NCBI GenBank assembly: GCA_031216915.1
Contig: CM062289.1
Span: forward strand, 247,133,187 to 247,197,186
Direction of reading: 5' to 3'
Length of the DNA stretch: 64,000 nucleotides
DNA from: Pictodentalium vernedei
Taxonomy: Eukaryota; Mollusca; Scaphopoda; Dentaliida; Dentaliidae
Shown here: positions 9,348-21,439 of the stretch, in pieces
Layout of the letters: the number at the start of each line of letters is the position of its first letter
How positions within the stretch are numbered: position 1 is the first letter of the stretch
Position numbers and translations under genes: made by a program
Notes under the pieces: model-generated
Database searches by the model: none
What the model saw: the letters and a program-made list of their open reading frames with translations, nothing else
Told to the model about the DNA's origin: nothing

Positions 9348-11298
9348 TCATCCTGTAAACTGTTTTCCATGCAAGAAGGACCGCACAATGGAAATACATG
9401 AAGGTTGAGACCTTCCGGGTTGTGATGCAGTGCGCGGGACTTCCCCTGGTAAAGAAGGTCTTCTCGTGGAGGAAGCTTCTGGGGAATGTCCCATAACAGA
9501 CACCTGAGAAGATTGATCCAAGGTTTCTGTGACGACAGAGGTGCTACTGGTAAAATTTTGCAATGAGACTGTTTGATCTTTAACAGAATCTGCTGAATCA
9601 ACGGGGTTGGAGGATACGCATATCCTATCATTCCGTCCCATGAAATCAACAAAGCGTTTACTGCGTATGCTCGATGGTCTGGACATGGCAACACGAACGT
9701 CGGTAACTGATTGTTCAGGTGCCTCGCAAACAGATCTATCATGGGGCGATCCCACTGGTAGAAAATCTGCCTGAATACTTGCTTGTTGAGCGTCCACTCC
9801 GATGGCAACAGGCAACCTTTCCGAGAGAGCGAGTCTGCTAGTACGTTCAGACGACCCAGTATATGATGGACAGAAAGCTGAACATGATGATTCGTGATGT
9901 ATAGGAGAATCTTCTCCATTAGTTCGCATAACGGAATTGAATGAGTGCCGCCCTGGTTCCTGATGTACACTACTACTGTCGAGTTGTCCGACAAAATCTG
10001 AACATGAACGTCCGTTATTATGTGAATCCAATGTTTCAGCGCTAGCCATATTGACATCATCTCTTTGATTTTTATGTGTTTCTCCTGGAACCAAGGCTCC
10101 CAAAGACCCTGACACTTCAAGTATGCGGGACTTAGGGTCGCACCCCAACACGTCTGACTTGCATCCGTCATAATCGTGAAAGCCAGATCCAGCAGTTGCA
10201 GCGGAACTAACTGAGTTAACCACTGAATATCTGCCCAAATCTGGACCCTTTGTTTTACTAGGTCCGTTAAAACAATACTGGTTTCGAGCAAATGTGTCTT
10301 CACACTCCAGTTCTGAATAAAGAATATCTGGAGGGGATGCGTGCGTAGGCAGCCCATCAGAATAAGATCCGCAACCACTCTGGACAGCCGCAACAGTCGC
10401 ATGAATTTCCTCACTGTTAATGCATCTGAGTGTAGACAAAAGCGAGCATAACAACTGACTTAATTTCGCTCTGGGTAACGGCAGACGAACCAGATTGTTG
10501 TGAGTCTCAAAGCTCATTCCCATGCGAATGAACGACTTGGACGGAGCTAGATTCGACTCCTTCTCATTTACGATGAAACCGAGACATCGGCGTAATAGAA
10601 GCATACTCTGAACATCGTTCTGAAGAATAATTCTGTTGCCGTATCTCTGTAGAATGTCGTCCAAGTAAGCCGACGTTGCCGCAGATGAATGAGGTCGGAA
10701 ATATGACATTACCGAGTTCATTATTCGAGTGAATGACCAGGGAGCCAGGTTCAGACCAAAGCACATTGCTCTGAACTGATACACCTTCCCTTGTATGGCG
10801 AACCGCAGGTACTTTCTGAATGCCAGATGTACCAGGACATGAAAGTATGCATCCTTTAGATCTATGCTTGCCGCATAGTCGTTCACTCGATTGTTCACCC
10901 TTACCAACCGAATGGCCTCCATATAGAACTTTGGAGCCATGATAAGCTTGTTTGTCCAGCTCAAGTCTATTACCGGTCAGAACGAACCGTCTGGCTTTCG
11001 AGGAACAGGTGACAACCTCTATTGCTTCCTTTGATAAGAGAGCCTGTACCTCCACTAGGAAAGACTCTCTGTTGTGAGGATCTGAAGGAAGATTTGTCCA
11101 ATGCAGACATCTTGTTAGTGGGGGTTTCTTTCGGAATGATAGCCATCGGCCGTCCGAGACTACACTTCTCACCCGCTGATCTTCTGTGACTGTTATCCAG
11201 TTTTTCACAAAGCTTGATAACCTTCCGCCAATTGGCAAGCAATAGAGGTCTTGACCACCAGCTGTATAACCTACGAGACTTACGGGAGGAGAAACCAT
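9348..11298 (-). pseudogene. RT-RNase H region of copy H (several breaks)
   Basis: Contains RT motif A (SIDLKDAYFHVLVH), YLDDILQRYG, the RNase H blocks TDAS, IKEMMSIWLALKHW and LSDNST, and the downstream DLFARHLNNQLPTFV / YAYPPTP segment. Sequence identity to family I is high in these motifs and lower elsewhere. As in family I, a second reading frame also remains open over much of the region. Several breaks. Confidence 0.85.
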
Positions 11299-11299
11299 G

Positions 11300-13403
11300 T
11301 CCTCCCCACGAAGAACCTCGTCCCGTCGGCCTAGGGGCGTCTGACCGATAGTCCTGCCCGATCAGACCTATGCCCTTTTCCCAAGTCGCTATACTGACGA
11401 CCTCCAGAGTAATTATAAGAGGGTTTCTTATACCCTCATGAGGAGTTTCTTTTTGACGAATTTTGTCTGGAACGCCCTCCTTTATTCTTGTCTGCTGAAG
11501 TGGGTCGCTGAGATGCAGACTTCAAAACTAGACCACTAGACACTTTCTTAGAAGCCTGTTCATAAACTAATGAAAGCTTGTCATCGAAAATAGTATGTCA
11601 GGAGACCGGAGCAACTCAGAGAGAGCTTTTCACCTTGTCATCTATCAGTGATGATGATACAAGGGCAGCATCACATCTGATTAACTCCAGATTAGCAACT
11701 GTTAGTGCAGAGTTATACATGGTATACATAATTGCCCTGGAAAGAACTCTAAGAGAGGTACGAACATCCTCAAATTCCTTTCTGTTGAGACGTTGCGCCA
11801 TAGCTCTATGATCTGCAAAAGACATAGCGTCCAAATTTGCTCTATTTGAAGAAATTGCCATCTCAATTGTGTCTGAGCGAATAGTGAATGATGCAGGTAA
11901 GGATACCTCTAGATCCCCGGCCTGCTCATCCAAATGCAGAGGAACTCTCTAAACATCTTCCTAGACCATTTTAAATGAACGTGGTCCAAGAAACGGTATG
12001 TTATGGAAGATAAAGTTAAGAAACCGCCTTTCTTCCTCGCTCTCGAGAGGTTAAATACGGCGCCGTCTATATGGCCAAAGGCCTGCAACACCTGCCTAGA
12101 CTGAACCTGAAAAGAAAGGACTTCCTCCTTTGTCCGGATAAAGTCTGCGTCCAACGTCGCCAGCGGTTTCTCTCGTCGTCTCAGCATTCTGATTCGGCGG
12201 AACAAACTCAGGGTAGTACTGATGAATGAAATCCATTGCAACCATGTGCTGTTCCGAAAGGGAAGGGTAATCCTCTTCCTTATCCCTTTCACCATCCGAG
12301 AGAATCAGTTGTGAATCTCAGTCCCTTGCATCTGCGTGAACAGATGAATGGACCGACCCAGCACCGTCCGACAGCTCAGATTCTGAGTCTGAGGGAGGCT
12401 GCACCTGCACTTGCTGGAATGCTGCGATCAGCTGTGCAAACTGTGACAGCAAGTCGTCACCGAGGCCTGAGGAGCAGCGGTCTTCTGTTTCTTGGCCGCT
12501 TGTTGCTCCTGGGATGGTGTGTTGGAGATGGCTTTCTTCTCCGCACGTCACGATGATCGAGACCTCATCTTCCCAGCTACCAGATGGTCTGACTTCTTCG
12601 GCGAAGAGTGGTCCCTTCTTTGCGTAGCAGGCTGGATATCCGAAGTCGGGCAGTTAGGATGCGGTCATGTGTGCTTAATAATCGAAGCGGAAGAAGCCGT
12701 GACTGTAGCTGAGGCCGGCTGCAATCTATACGGAGCGTTCCGAACGGTGTGAATGTATGCTCCGGCCCGCGCAAGGTCTTCACCACAACATCTGGCCCCA
12801 GATGTTGATGAGATAGAAAGGGACCTCTCCCGCTCGCAGTCCTTTCAGACCTCGCCGAGCTTCCAAAACACTTGCTGGCTTCTTCTCTAGTTCCGTCGTC
12901 GCTGGGTGAGCATGTTTGGATTTTAAGGTGCTCACTGTACCCACTACACTTCTTTCGACCGCAACGGACATACCCGGCATCATGGTACCCATGGATGGAG
13001 TAACTGCTTCACCGGTTGAGCTAGCTGCTGACAAGGGATTAAAACCACCAGCTAGTGGCTTTATTCCCTGTCTAATGTTCATGAGCACCTTGGCAGCTAG
13101 CTCTGTTCGCTCATTAGAGCACGATGATGGTAGCACACTTTTGGTAGGTGTCACATAGCCATCACCATGTTCTTGTTCCTCTGAAAAAGAAACTGAGAAA
13201 CTTGAATGACTTTGCGGCGTGAGGACTGGCATTGGCCTCTCACCGCTAACAACATACCATGACACCCGTGTCCAACGTTTGTCATCCCAATCAACACATG
13301 TAGGACAAGAATTAGCAGGAGTACATCGACTACAACCAAGGCAACAAGCATATAAATCTGAGGAAGACTTCCTCGCCTTGCATTTTGAGCAATAAGCTTT
13401 CAT
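11300..13403 (-). pseudogene. gag-like region of copy H (many breaks)
   Basis: Starts at MKAYCSKCKARK with the DIRS gag Cys cluster (C-x2-C ... C-x2-C-x2-C ... C-x2-C) and continues with Ser-rich and acidic segments; EVSLPASFTIRSDTIEMAIS corresponds to LELSLPSSASIPTAVLETAI of family I. The CAACATCTGG / CAGATGTTG hairpin is kept at 12786-12807. Many breaks. Confidence 0.8.
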
Positions 13404-13729
13404 GATTAATCAAACAAAGTCGATAGAACTCCCACCAACTCCACAATAAATATATAATAAAGATACATAATAATCAACATTCAAAATACAAATTGAAAAA
13501 TTAATTTCAAAAAATTTTTCGAAAATTTTTGCCAAAAGCCCAAGTGCCCAAAGGGAACATGGCGAGCCCAAGAGTATCCCGATAGAGCCTAAGTGTGGAC
13601 AAAATTCCAAAAATGATTGCTACACTACTGGAATATTATCAAATGCATCTTACAACGATTCTACAGTAACAATAAATTGAAACTACATATATTTATAGCA
13701 CGTTGCCAATGTAAACAACGTCATTGAAA
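13404..13729 (-). other. Leader of copy H, first part
   Basis: Non-coding, aligned with 23190-23411 plus 30542-30660 of copy G. It includes GATTGCTACACTACTGGAAT, the uninterrupted form of the site where copy B entered G. It stops at CATTGAAAA, where element J begins; the leader resumes at 17598. Confidence 0.75.
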
Positions 13730-13821
13730 ATGAAAGTGTCAATGACACTGTAGCTCAACTTGTGTGTTGTGTTTGATGAAAAGGATAATGTTCAATGTTT
13801 ATGAAAGGATTATGAAATAAG

Positions 13822-13887
13822 ACAAGAATTGTGATAATTGGGAATATGTTAATATCTGTTCCCTGTATGCTATGTTTTTAATAAAAA
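13822..13887 (+). repeat. Direct repeat flanking 1.25 kb insert, left copy
   Basis: ACAAGAATTGTGATAATTGG ... TTCCCTGTATGCTATGTTTT recurs at 15132-15197 with a handful of differences. The two copies bracket 13888-15131, either a duplication or an insertion with a long duplicated flank. Confidence 0.7.
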
Positions 13888-15131
13888 CTAGAGGCTCTAC
13901 AGAGCCTGTAATCGCTCACCTGGAAATACATATAAAAATGTGATTTAACATAGGCTTTCCATGGTAACTATGAGCTGCAATTGTGGCCATGTTTGCAACA
14001 TTACATCAAAATTACATGAGGATCATTGGTAGAAGGTGTCCAAGTCTTCAATCATGTGAAGTTTCAAAACATTTGAATCCATCAAACAGAATCATAGAAT
14101 GTCTCTGGTGGCAATATTTTCCAGCCAATGGGAACAAAAAGAGGATCGTTTGTAGAGGGCCTCCTATAGACCATTCTTGCCAAGTTTTGGTTCACGTCAG
14201 CTCAATAGTTCCAGAGAGAAGATGAAAATGTGATTTCCTATAAGTTTTTTCTATAGTAACTATAAACTGCAATTGTGGCCATGTTTGCAAAACGATCAAC
14301 ATTAAAATGAGGAATGTTGGTGGAGGGTGTCCCAGTTATCAACCATACAAAGTTTCAAAACATTTGGCCCTGTGGTTTCAAAGGAGAAGAGTTTTCAAAA
14401 GTGAGCAATCAGAATCAAAGAATGCTTCTGGTGGCCATCTTTTTTCACCCAACAGGAATAAAATGAGTAAAAGTTGTTGAGAACCTCTCATAGACAATGC
14501 CTGCCAAGTCTGGTTCACATTGGCTCAGTACTTTCAGTGAAGATGATGAAAATGTGATTTCCTATAGGGTTTCTATTGTAACTATAAGTCACAATTGCAG
14601 CCATAATTGCAACCCGATGAAGATTAAAATAAGGATCATTGGTAGAGGGGGTTACAGTCATCAGTCACATTAAGTTTTTTCAAACCATTTGGCCTTGTTG
14701 TTTCAAAGAAGATTTTCTTGAAAATGCACACATTTATGAATTCTGTTTCAACAAAAAAAATCAGTAAAAAAGGGTTAAAATATTTTGAAAATTACAATTT
14801 TTTCAGACAGTATTCTCTTTCAAAATAGCTTTTGGACAGGTAAAGGGTTACAGGAATCTTAAAAGATATACAATAATTACTGTCATCTGAGCTGAAATGA
14901 TTGCAAGATAATAAAGAGAATTTACAATGTAACCTAGATTTGTCAACATGTGTCAAACATAATTAGATTACAGCTGAAGATATCAACCTACAGTTGCACT
15001 TGTTTTACAGTACAGTTACAATAAGTTGTGTAGGAGAATCCTATAAACTATGTATCTTTTCTCTTCCTACACTGATAAGACCAGAAGCTGACAGCATTTT
15101 CTGGAAAGCTCTCACTGATAGCTTTTCCAGA
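13888..15131. repeat. About 300 bp tandem units, 2.7 copies, plus spacer
   Basis: Units starting AATGTGATTT...GGT(A)ACTAT at about 13938, 14228 and 14548 share GCAATTGTGGCCATGTTTGC and ATCATTGGTAGA-type segments. Divergence between units is substantial, so the array is old. An AT-rich tail without units fills 14750-15131. Confidence 0.65.
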
Positions 15132-15197
15132 ACAAGAATTGTGATAATTGGGAATATCTTCATTTCTGTTCCCTGTATGCTATGTTTTTGATAAAAA
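15132..15197 (+). repeat. Direct repeat flanking 1.25 kb insert, right copy
   Basis: Second copy of the repeat at 13822-13887. Confidence 0.7.
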
Positions 15198-15289
15198 TAA
15201 TATGAGGTGTACACTTTACTAAAGAGCTGAGGGGTGGGTTAATATGACCTCACAATTAATGTATGTGGTCCTGACAGTTAACACATACG

Positions 15290-17500
15290 TTCTCATCTGG
15301 ACATTATATGAAGTCAAACCTACCAAGTTACAATGAAATCCCTTCATAAATATGACCTGTAGACTGTGCTAAAGATTTTCGGGCTTTGGGCTCAGGCAGC
15401 CATCATGGTTAAATGATCGCAACCAAAAGGGGACATTCTCATCTGGGCATCATCTGGAGTGATCCTACGAAGTTACAATGAAATCCCTTTATAAATATGA
15501 CCTGTAGACTATGCCCAAGATATTCGGGCTTCGGGCACATGTAGCCATTACAGTTAACCAATCACGACCAAAAGGGATGTCATCATGTAGGCATTATATG
15601 GAGTCAACCTAACAAGTTACAATGAAATCCTTACATAAATACGACCTATAGACTATGCTAAAGGTTTTTGGGCTCGGGCAGCCATCAAGGCTGAATGATC
15701 GCGAACAAAAGGGGACGTTCTCACCTAGACATTATTTGGAGTCATCCTACCAAGCTACAATGAAATCCCTTCATAATTATGACCTGTAGACTGTTCTAAA
15801 GGTTTTCAGGCTTCGGGCCCCTGTAGCTGTCACAGTTGCCCAATCGTGTCCAAAAGGGGATGTTCTCATCTAGACATTATATGAAGTCAAACCTACCAAG
15901 TTACAATGAAATCCCTTCATAAATATGACCTGTAGACTGTGTTAAAGGTATTCAGGCTTCGGGCTCGGGCATCCATAATGGTTGAATGATCACAACCAAA
16001 ATGGGACATTCTCATCTGGGCATCATCTGGCATGATCCTACTAAGTTACAATGAAATCCCTTCATAAATATGACCTGTAGACTGTGCTCAAGATTTTCGG
16101 GCTTCAGGCACCTGTAGCCATCACAGTTGACCAATCACAACCAAAAGGGGATGTCATCATCTACGCATTGTATGGAGTCAACCTAACAAGTTACAATGAA
16201 ATCCTTCCATAAATACGACCTTTTGCCTATGCTAAAGGTTTTTGGCCTCCGGCACCCATCAAGGCTGAATGATCGCGATCAAAATGGGATGTTCTCATCT
16301 AGACATTATTTGGAGTCATCCTACCAGGCTACAATGAAATTCCTTCATAATTATGACCTGTAGACTGTTCCAAAGGTTTTCAGGCTCCTGTAGCCATCAC
16401 AGTTGCCCAAGCGTGTCCAAAAGGGGACGTTCTCTACACATTATATGAAGTCAACCTACCAAGTTACAATGAAATCCCTTCATAAATATGACCTGTAGAC
16501 TGTGCTAAAGGTTTTCAGGCTTCGGGCTCGGGCAGCCATCATGGTTGAATGATCGCAACCAAAGGGGACAATCTCATCTGGGCATCATCTGGAGTGATCC
16601 AACAAATTTACACTGAAATACCTTTATAAATATGACCTGTAGACTGTGCTCAAGGTTTTCAGGCTTCGGGCACCTGTAGCCATCACAGTTGACCAGTCAC
16701 GACCAAAAAGGGATGTCATCATCTAGGCATTATATGGAGTCAACCTAACAGGTTACAATGAAATCCTTCCATAAATATGACCTTTTGCCTATGCTAAAGG
16801 TTTTTGGGCTTGGGCACCCATCAAGGCTGAATGATCACGATCAAAATTGGACATTTTCATCTAGACATTATTTGGAGTCATCCTACCAAGTTACAATGAA
16901 ATCCCTTCATAAATAAGACCTGTAGACTGTGCTAAAGGTTTTCGGACTTCGGGCCCCTGTAGCCGTCACAGTTGCCCAAACAGGACCAAAAGGTGACTTT
17001 CTCATCTAGACATTGTATGAAGTCAACCCACCAAGTTACAATGAAATTCCTCAAAAAATATGACCTGTAGACTGTGATAAAGGTTTTGGGGTTTTGGGCT
17101 CGGGCAGTCGTCACGATTGGCAGATCACACCCAAATGGGGAAATTCTCATCTAGAGATCATAAGGAGTCATCCTACCAAGTTACAATGAAATCCATCCAT
17201 ATTAAACATGACCTGCAGACTGTGCTAAAAGTTTTTGGGTTTCGGGCTTAGGCAGCCATCACGGTTGATAGATCATGCCCATAAGGGGATGTTGCCATCT
17301 AGGCATTATACAGAGGCATCCTACCAAGTTACAATAAAATCCCTTCATAAATATGACCTGTAGACTATGCTAATGATTTTCGGGTTTTGTGCTCGGGTAG
17401 CCATACCGGTTGCCTGATCGCGACCAAAAGGGGACGTTCTCATCTAGACATGACCCCAAGCCTGCACATGAAATTTTGTGACGATCAGACAAGAACTGCG
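15290..17500. repeat. 140-147 bp satellite array with higher-order 4-mer
   Basis: About 15 monomers carrying AAGTTACAATGAAATCCCTT, ATGACCTGTAGACTGTGCTA and GGTTTTCGGGCTTCGGGC. Four types alternate, told apart by the phrases GAAGTCAAACCTACC, GAGTGATCCTAC, GAGTCAACCTAACA and GAGTCATCCTACC. The order A-B-C-D recurs at about 15319, 15890 and 16452, a higher-order period of about 565-572 bp kept for three rounds. After about 16990 the order breaks down. Confidence 0.85.
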
Positions 17501-17597
17501 GGGTGTAGCCCGTGCTAAAGGAAAATGTGAACAGACTCACAGACTTCTGCACGCGTGATGGCAATAGCTTATCTTGACTATGTCAAGTTAAGTTAAA

Positions 17598-18145
17598 AAT
17601 GGAAACAAGACCTCAGGCTCTGAATAAAAAAAGGCCCGAAGTCAGTAACAGATTTTAAGGCTACCCGATGTAAAGCAAGATCTTCAGATGAAGAAAAAAC
17701 GATATATCGGATAGAAGATGCATGACCCAAATGCCCAACAGGGTGAGGACGTAACCATGGGGATATACAGAATAAACATTCTGTAATACACGTTAAACTC
17801 CCAAGAAATTTAATAAAAAATTTCAATAAAAATAAGCCAAAAAGCTTGGGAGTTTAACAGGAGGGCTTCAAGGAAGGATAGGGAAGTAACACTTAACAAA
17901 CAGTGGATAAATCATTAGCAAGAATGATGACGTCAGGCCCATGTCCAGAAATTGGGAACCATGAAATAATTTTGATAAAAATTATAAAGTTACATCACTG
18001 AATGTTCCAAGCCACCGTTGTTCACTTCCATCATCCAATTATGTCCTTGGATCCACCAATTTTACCATTGATTTGTGTCTGACATCCTCAAAAATGAGAT
18101 TTAAAAGCACAGATGTCAGTTCATTGTTGCTGACTTCAGGGTCAA
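17598..18145 (-). other. Leader of copy H, second part
   Basis: Resumes at GGAAACAAGACCTCAGGC and matches 30661-31197 of copy G, including GTAAAGCAAGATCTTCA and AAGCTTGGGAGTTTAAC. CTCCCAAG and CTTGGGAG form a spaced inverted pair like the one in family I leaders. No gene. Confidence 0.75.
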
Positions 18146-18320
18146 ACAAAGAATGATGGTTTGTGCCAATTTCTGTGTCTTCCTGGATACTGCGCATGCG
18201 CAGGTCCAAAAAGTATGGGGAGCAGATAGGACATTAAATTTCGGTTTTGCATGCAAATTTGGGGGATTGGGGGGGAAAATTTGTGTTTGGCCCTGGATTA
18301 TTTTTTGAGTTAGCACCAAC
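18146..18320 (-). repeat. Right ITR of copy H
   Basis: Matches the right ITR of G, with the NRF1-type core CTGCGCATGCGCAG at 18190-18203. It passes directly into a GGGAGCCCAAAT repeat; the outermost terminus was not recognised. Confidence 0.75.
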
Positions 18321-18322
18321 AG

Positions 18323-18799
18323 GGAGCCCAAATATAAACCCTGGGATTTCAGTTGAACAAAATTTGAATGTGTTCCCCTAAGGATGCTGCATAACAGATA
18401 TCAAAAGATTTTGACCAGTGTAACTAAACAAAAAGAGTTTTAAGGAATTGTTTTCATACTGTCCTGAGCGAAAAGTTGAACTCTGAAAAGGAGCCCAAAA
18501 TTGAACCCAAGAGCTCAATGAGAACAAACTTGAATCTGACCCTCCCCTCATAAAGATGTTATATACTAATTATCAAAAGATTCTAAGTGGTGGATTGGAA
18601 GAAGATTTTTAAAACAATATTGCACATAATGCATCAAGTTAAAATTCGGGCTCCCATAGGGAGCACAAATACTAACCCAGGGAGTTGATTTGAACAAATT
18701 TGAATCTGCCCCCATAATGATGCTAATATAAAAAAAACTGACTGATGGATATAAGATTTTTTAAGTTTTCGCCCCTGTAAGGCTCGTCATTTTACGAAA
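18323..18799. repeat. Old tandem-repeat element, left flank of copy G
   Basis: Roughly 160 bp units containing GGGAGCCCAAAT, AACCC.GG, TTGAACAAA.TTGAATCTG and TCAAAAGATT begin near 18330, 18492 and 18650. The same phrases occur at 31530-31640 beyond G, so G was inserted into this older repeat. Confidence 0.6.
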
Positions 18800-18838
18800 G
18801 TTATAAATTCATTGTAATTTGTATATTTTTTATACTTA

Positions 18839-19031
18839 CCAATGGCCCAGACTAGTTGGTGCTAACTCAAAAATATCTAGGGCCAAACACAAATTTTGCA
18901 CCCCCCCCAATCCCCAAAATTAGTACGCAAAACCGAAAATTATAAGTCCTATCTGGCCCTTCAGACATTTACTCTCTGCGCATGCGCAGACATCAGGAAG
19001 TGACCGGAATTGGCGTCAACATCATTCTTTG
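18839..19031 (-). repeat. Left ITR of copy G
   Basis: Inverted partner of 31198-31386, containing TCTGCGCATGCGCAGA at 18975-18990. A non-ITR extension of about 39 bases reaches the terminus at 18800. Confidence 0.85.
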
Positions 19032-19099
19032 TAGAAATGAGTACTACATAATAATTCAGCGGAGAGGTATGAGTGCCCACTCATGGGAGGGCCATCTCC

Positions 19100-19180
19100 G
19101 TCTGGACCATTGGTAAGTAGAAAAAATATACAAATTACTATGAATTTATAATATTTTTCTACTATAACCCAAGGGCCTAG
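19100..19180 (-). other. Internal complementary region of copy G
   Basis: GTCTGGACCATTGGTAAGTA...ATGAATTTATAA is the reverse complement of the left extremity; it is joined directly to ATATTTTTCTACTATAACCC, the reverse complement of the right extremity. This is the DIRS ICR, thought to align the two ends during circle formation. Confidence 0.88.
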
Positions 19181-20600
19181 AAAAGCTGAATTGTAAAAAG
19201 GTGGAGGGCCTAGGACTTTCGAATTAGTAGATCAACATAGTTCCAATCCTGAAATCCAAGATGAAACGAAATTAAAATTATTATGAATTACATGTATGTC
19301 TCTCTATACAGTAATAGAGGAGACATATCCTAAATAAGGAGCCCAATTTAAGTAATTCCTTATTATAAGCATAAAGAATGTGCTAATTAGGGTTTAATGA
19401 GTTCCTAATTTTTAAGGCTAGTTCGGACTAAGCCCCCAAAATTAGGATGCCGTATCTGAGAATGAGAGAAAATCCCCCACAAACATATACCATACACAAT
19501 AAAACTCCAGCTGAATGCAGGATATAATTATGTACAAAACAGCTTCCTTCATAGTTACATACCTATCAAGCCAGAGGAGAGGTAAAAATCCCAACCCCCT
19601 TTCTTTTGAAGAAATCTTCAAAAGAAAGAGGGGAGTGCTCTGGAATCAGTAAGAGCGGTACCAAAAAAAATATATAAATACTCGTCGAACAGGCACTCAG
19701 GTATTAATTTAAAATTAATAAATGATGCTTAATGCCACTTCAGAAGTTAAGGCTATAGTGGCGATCCTGGTAATTAATACTGCCCACTATACAACGTACA
19801 CCGCAGACGGCGTACACAGATACGTCGAAAACCAGTGATATAATATATAACATACACATGTCCAATCAAACCAGACTGAACGATCTCTGGAGAGAAAACA
19901 CACTTCCGAGGTAACCCACAGGCGACCCCATTCAGGTGTACAATAAATTCCAGTAACAACACTCTCCAACGTGTACTATCCGATATCTATGACCGTATAA
20001 CACGTGTGAATATGCGATTGAGTATGGACATTAATAGAAACCTGGATCTAGAAATGGAAGTAGGTATGATTAAGAGGCTCAGACATGGACCGCCCCCGAA
20101 ATAATTCATAATTTCAAAGGTCCATAATATACAATAAAGCATCAGGCTAATAATTATAATGCGCAAGAACATTAAAATCCAGCATGAAATCATCTGAATA
20201 CCAGTAAACTGGTTATGCAGCCTCCGAGGTATCCAAAGACTAGCAATTTAATTATGATGAAATATGCGCTCGTACATAACAAATCAACAAATAATCACAA
20301 GAAACTAATCCAACTAAAAAGCGGATGTGCCCATGAGGTTGCCATAGAACACAACCCAGCCGCCAATCGAAAAGTGAAGAAATGCATAGTATGTATGTAT
20401 TAAATTATACGAGGCTTGTAGGAAGAAAACTACATCTTGCCTGGTAATTGTGTGTGTGTGGGGGGGGGGGGGATTCGAAGTCCTGTCGAAATCTCCTCAC
20501 CCGCATTACTAAATTGTTCCTGTGTTAGTCATCAAATAATATAGGAACCGCAATGGTTCCCTCACATCTAAGCGACTCCATTATGCCACTAGGACGTGAA
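19181..20600 (-). other. 3' region of copy G without recognised genes
   Basis: Non-coding. It includes a hairpin CTTTTGAAGA-AA-TCTTCAAAAG near 19608-19631 next to a C-run/G-run pair, and a TG/poly-G tract at about 20449-20472. No YR sequence was recognised, although YR would be expected here by comparison with H. Confidence 0.6.
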
Positions 20601-21430
20601 GAACAAAAACTTCCCCTGATAAAGAAGGTCCTCTTGTGGAGGAAGCTTCTGGGGAGCTTCCCATAACAGACACTTGAGAAAACTGATCCAAGGTTTCTGT
20701 GACGACAGAGGTGCTACTATTAGGATTCACAACAAGACTGTTTGATCTTAAACATAATCTACTGAATCAAATGAATTGGAGGATACGCGTATCCTATCAT
20801 CTATCCCCATGAGATCGGCAGAGCGTCTATTGCATGCGCTCAATGGTCTGGGCATGGCGACACAAACGACAGTAACTGATTGTTCCGGTGCATCGCAAAC
20901 TGATCTTTCATGGGGCAATCCCACTGGTAGCAAAACTGTCCAAATACTCGCTTGTTGAGCGTCCATTCCAATTGCAACAGGCGACCTTTCCCAAGGAATG
21001 AGTCTGCTAGTACATTCAGACGACCCGGTATATGAAGGATAGAAAGATGAACATGATGATACATGACGTAATAGGAAAATCTTCTCTGTTAGTTGGCATA
21101 ACGGAAATGAATGGGTGCCACCCTGGTTCCTGATAAACACTACCACTGTCGAGTTATATGACAATATCTGTACATGCGCGTCCACTTTTATGAAACCTTG
21201 TTGTAGCACTAACCAAATTGACATCATTTCTTTGATGTTTATGTGTTTCTCCAGGAACCGAGGGTCCCAAAAACCCTGGCATTTCAAGTCTGTCGGGCTC
21301 AGGCTCGTGCCCCAACCTGTTGACTCGCATCCGTCTTAATCGTGAAAGCCGGATCTGGCAGCTGCAGTGGAACTCCCTGAGTTAACCACTGAATATCTGC
21401 CCAAATCTGGACCTTTTGGAGCTATATATA
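20601..21430 (-). pseudogene. RNase H remnant of copy G
   Basis: Shows INIKEMMSIWLVL, VQILSYNSTVV, HIPGRLNVLADSF, WTLNKRVFGQFCYQWDCPM and similar blocks of the RNase H and downstream segment. Several breaks. Confidence 0.75.
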
Positions 21431-21439
21431 TAGCAATAG

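Larger units (their letters stand above)
13730..17597. mobile_element. Element J: tandem-repeat element inserted in copy H
   Basis: Begins TGAAAGTGTCAATGACACTG (a short palindrome) then TAGCTCAACTTG, exactly as element L does at 59600. It ends GGCAATAGCTTATCTTGAC...GTCAAGTTAAGTT with an A-rich tail, matching the end of K. CTCAACTTG near the start and CAAGTT near the end form a subterminal inverted pair. Inside are about 300 bp repeats (13884-15135) and a 140 bp satellite array (15290-17500). No protein is encoded. The structure suggests a non-autonomous Helentron/HINE-like element, unproven. Confidence 0.6.
8727..18322 (-). mobile_element. DIRS-type retrotransposon, family II, copy H (old, interrupted by J)
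   Basis: Minus-strand copy of a DIRS family clearly diverged from family I, with terminal sequence CCAATGGCCCAGACTAG instead of CCAATGACCCAGACTTAG. The left end is a short ITR stub (8762-8789). The left arm of the element also contains the right arm of the inverted duplication. Then come a YR remnant, RT-RNase H, gag-like sequence and part of the leader. Element J (13730-17597) interrupts the leader, which resumes at 17598 and ends in a right ITR (18146-18320). Many breaks; an old fossil. Confidence 0.85.

Noticed and set aside
15290-17500. CRISPR-like array
   Set aside because: Repeats are contiguous 140 bp satellite monomers with no unique spacers, in eukaryotic-type DNA.
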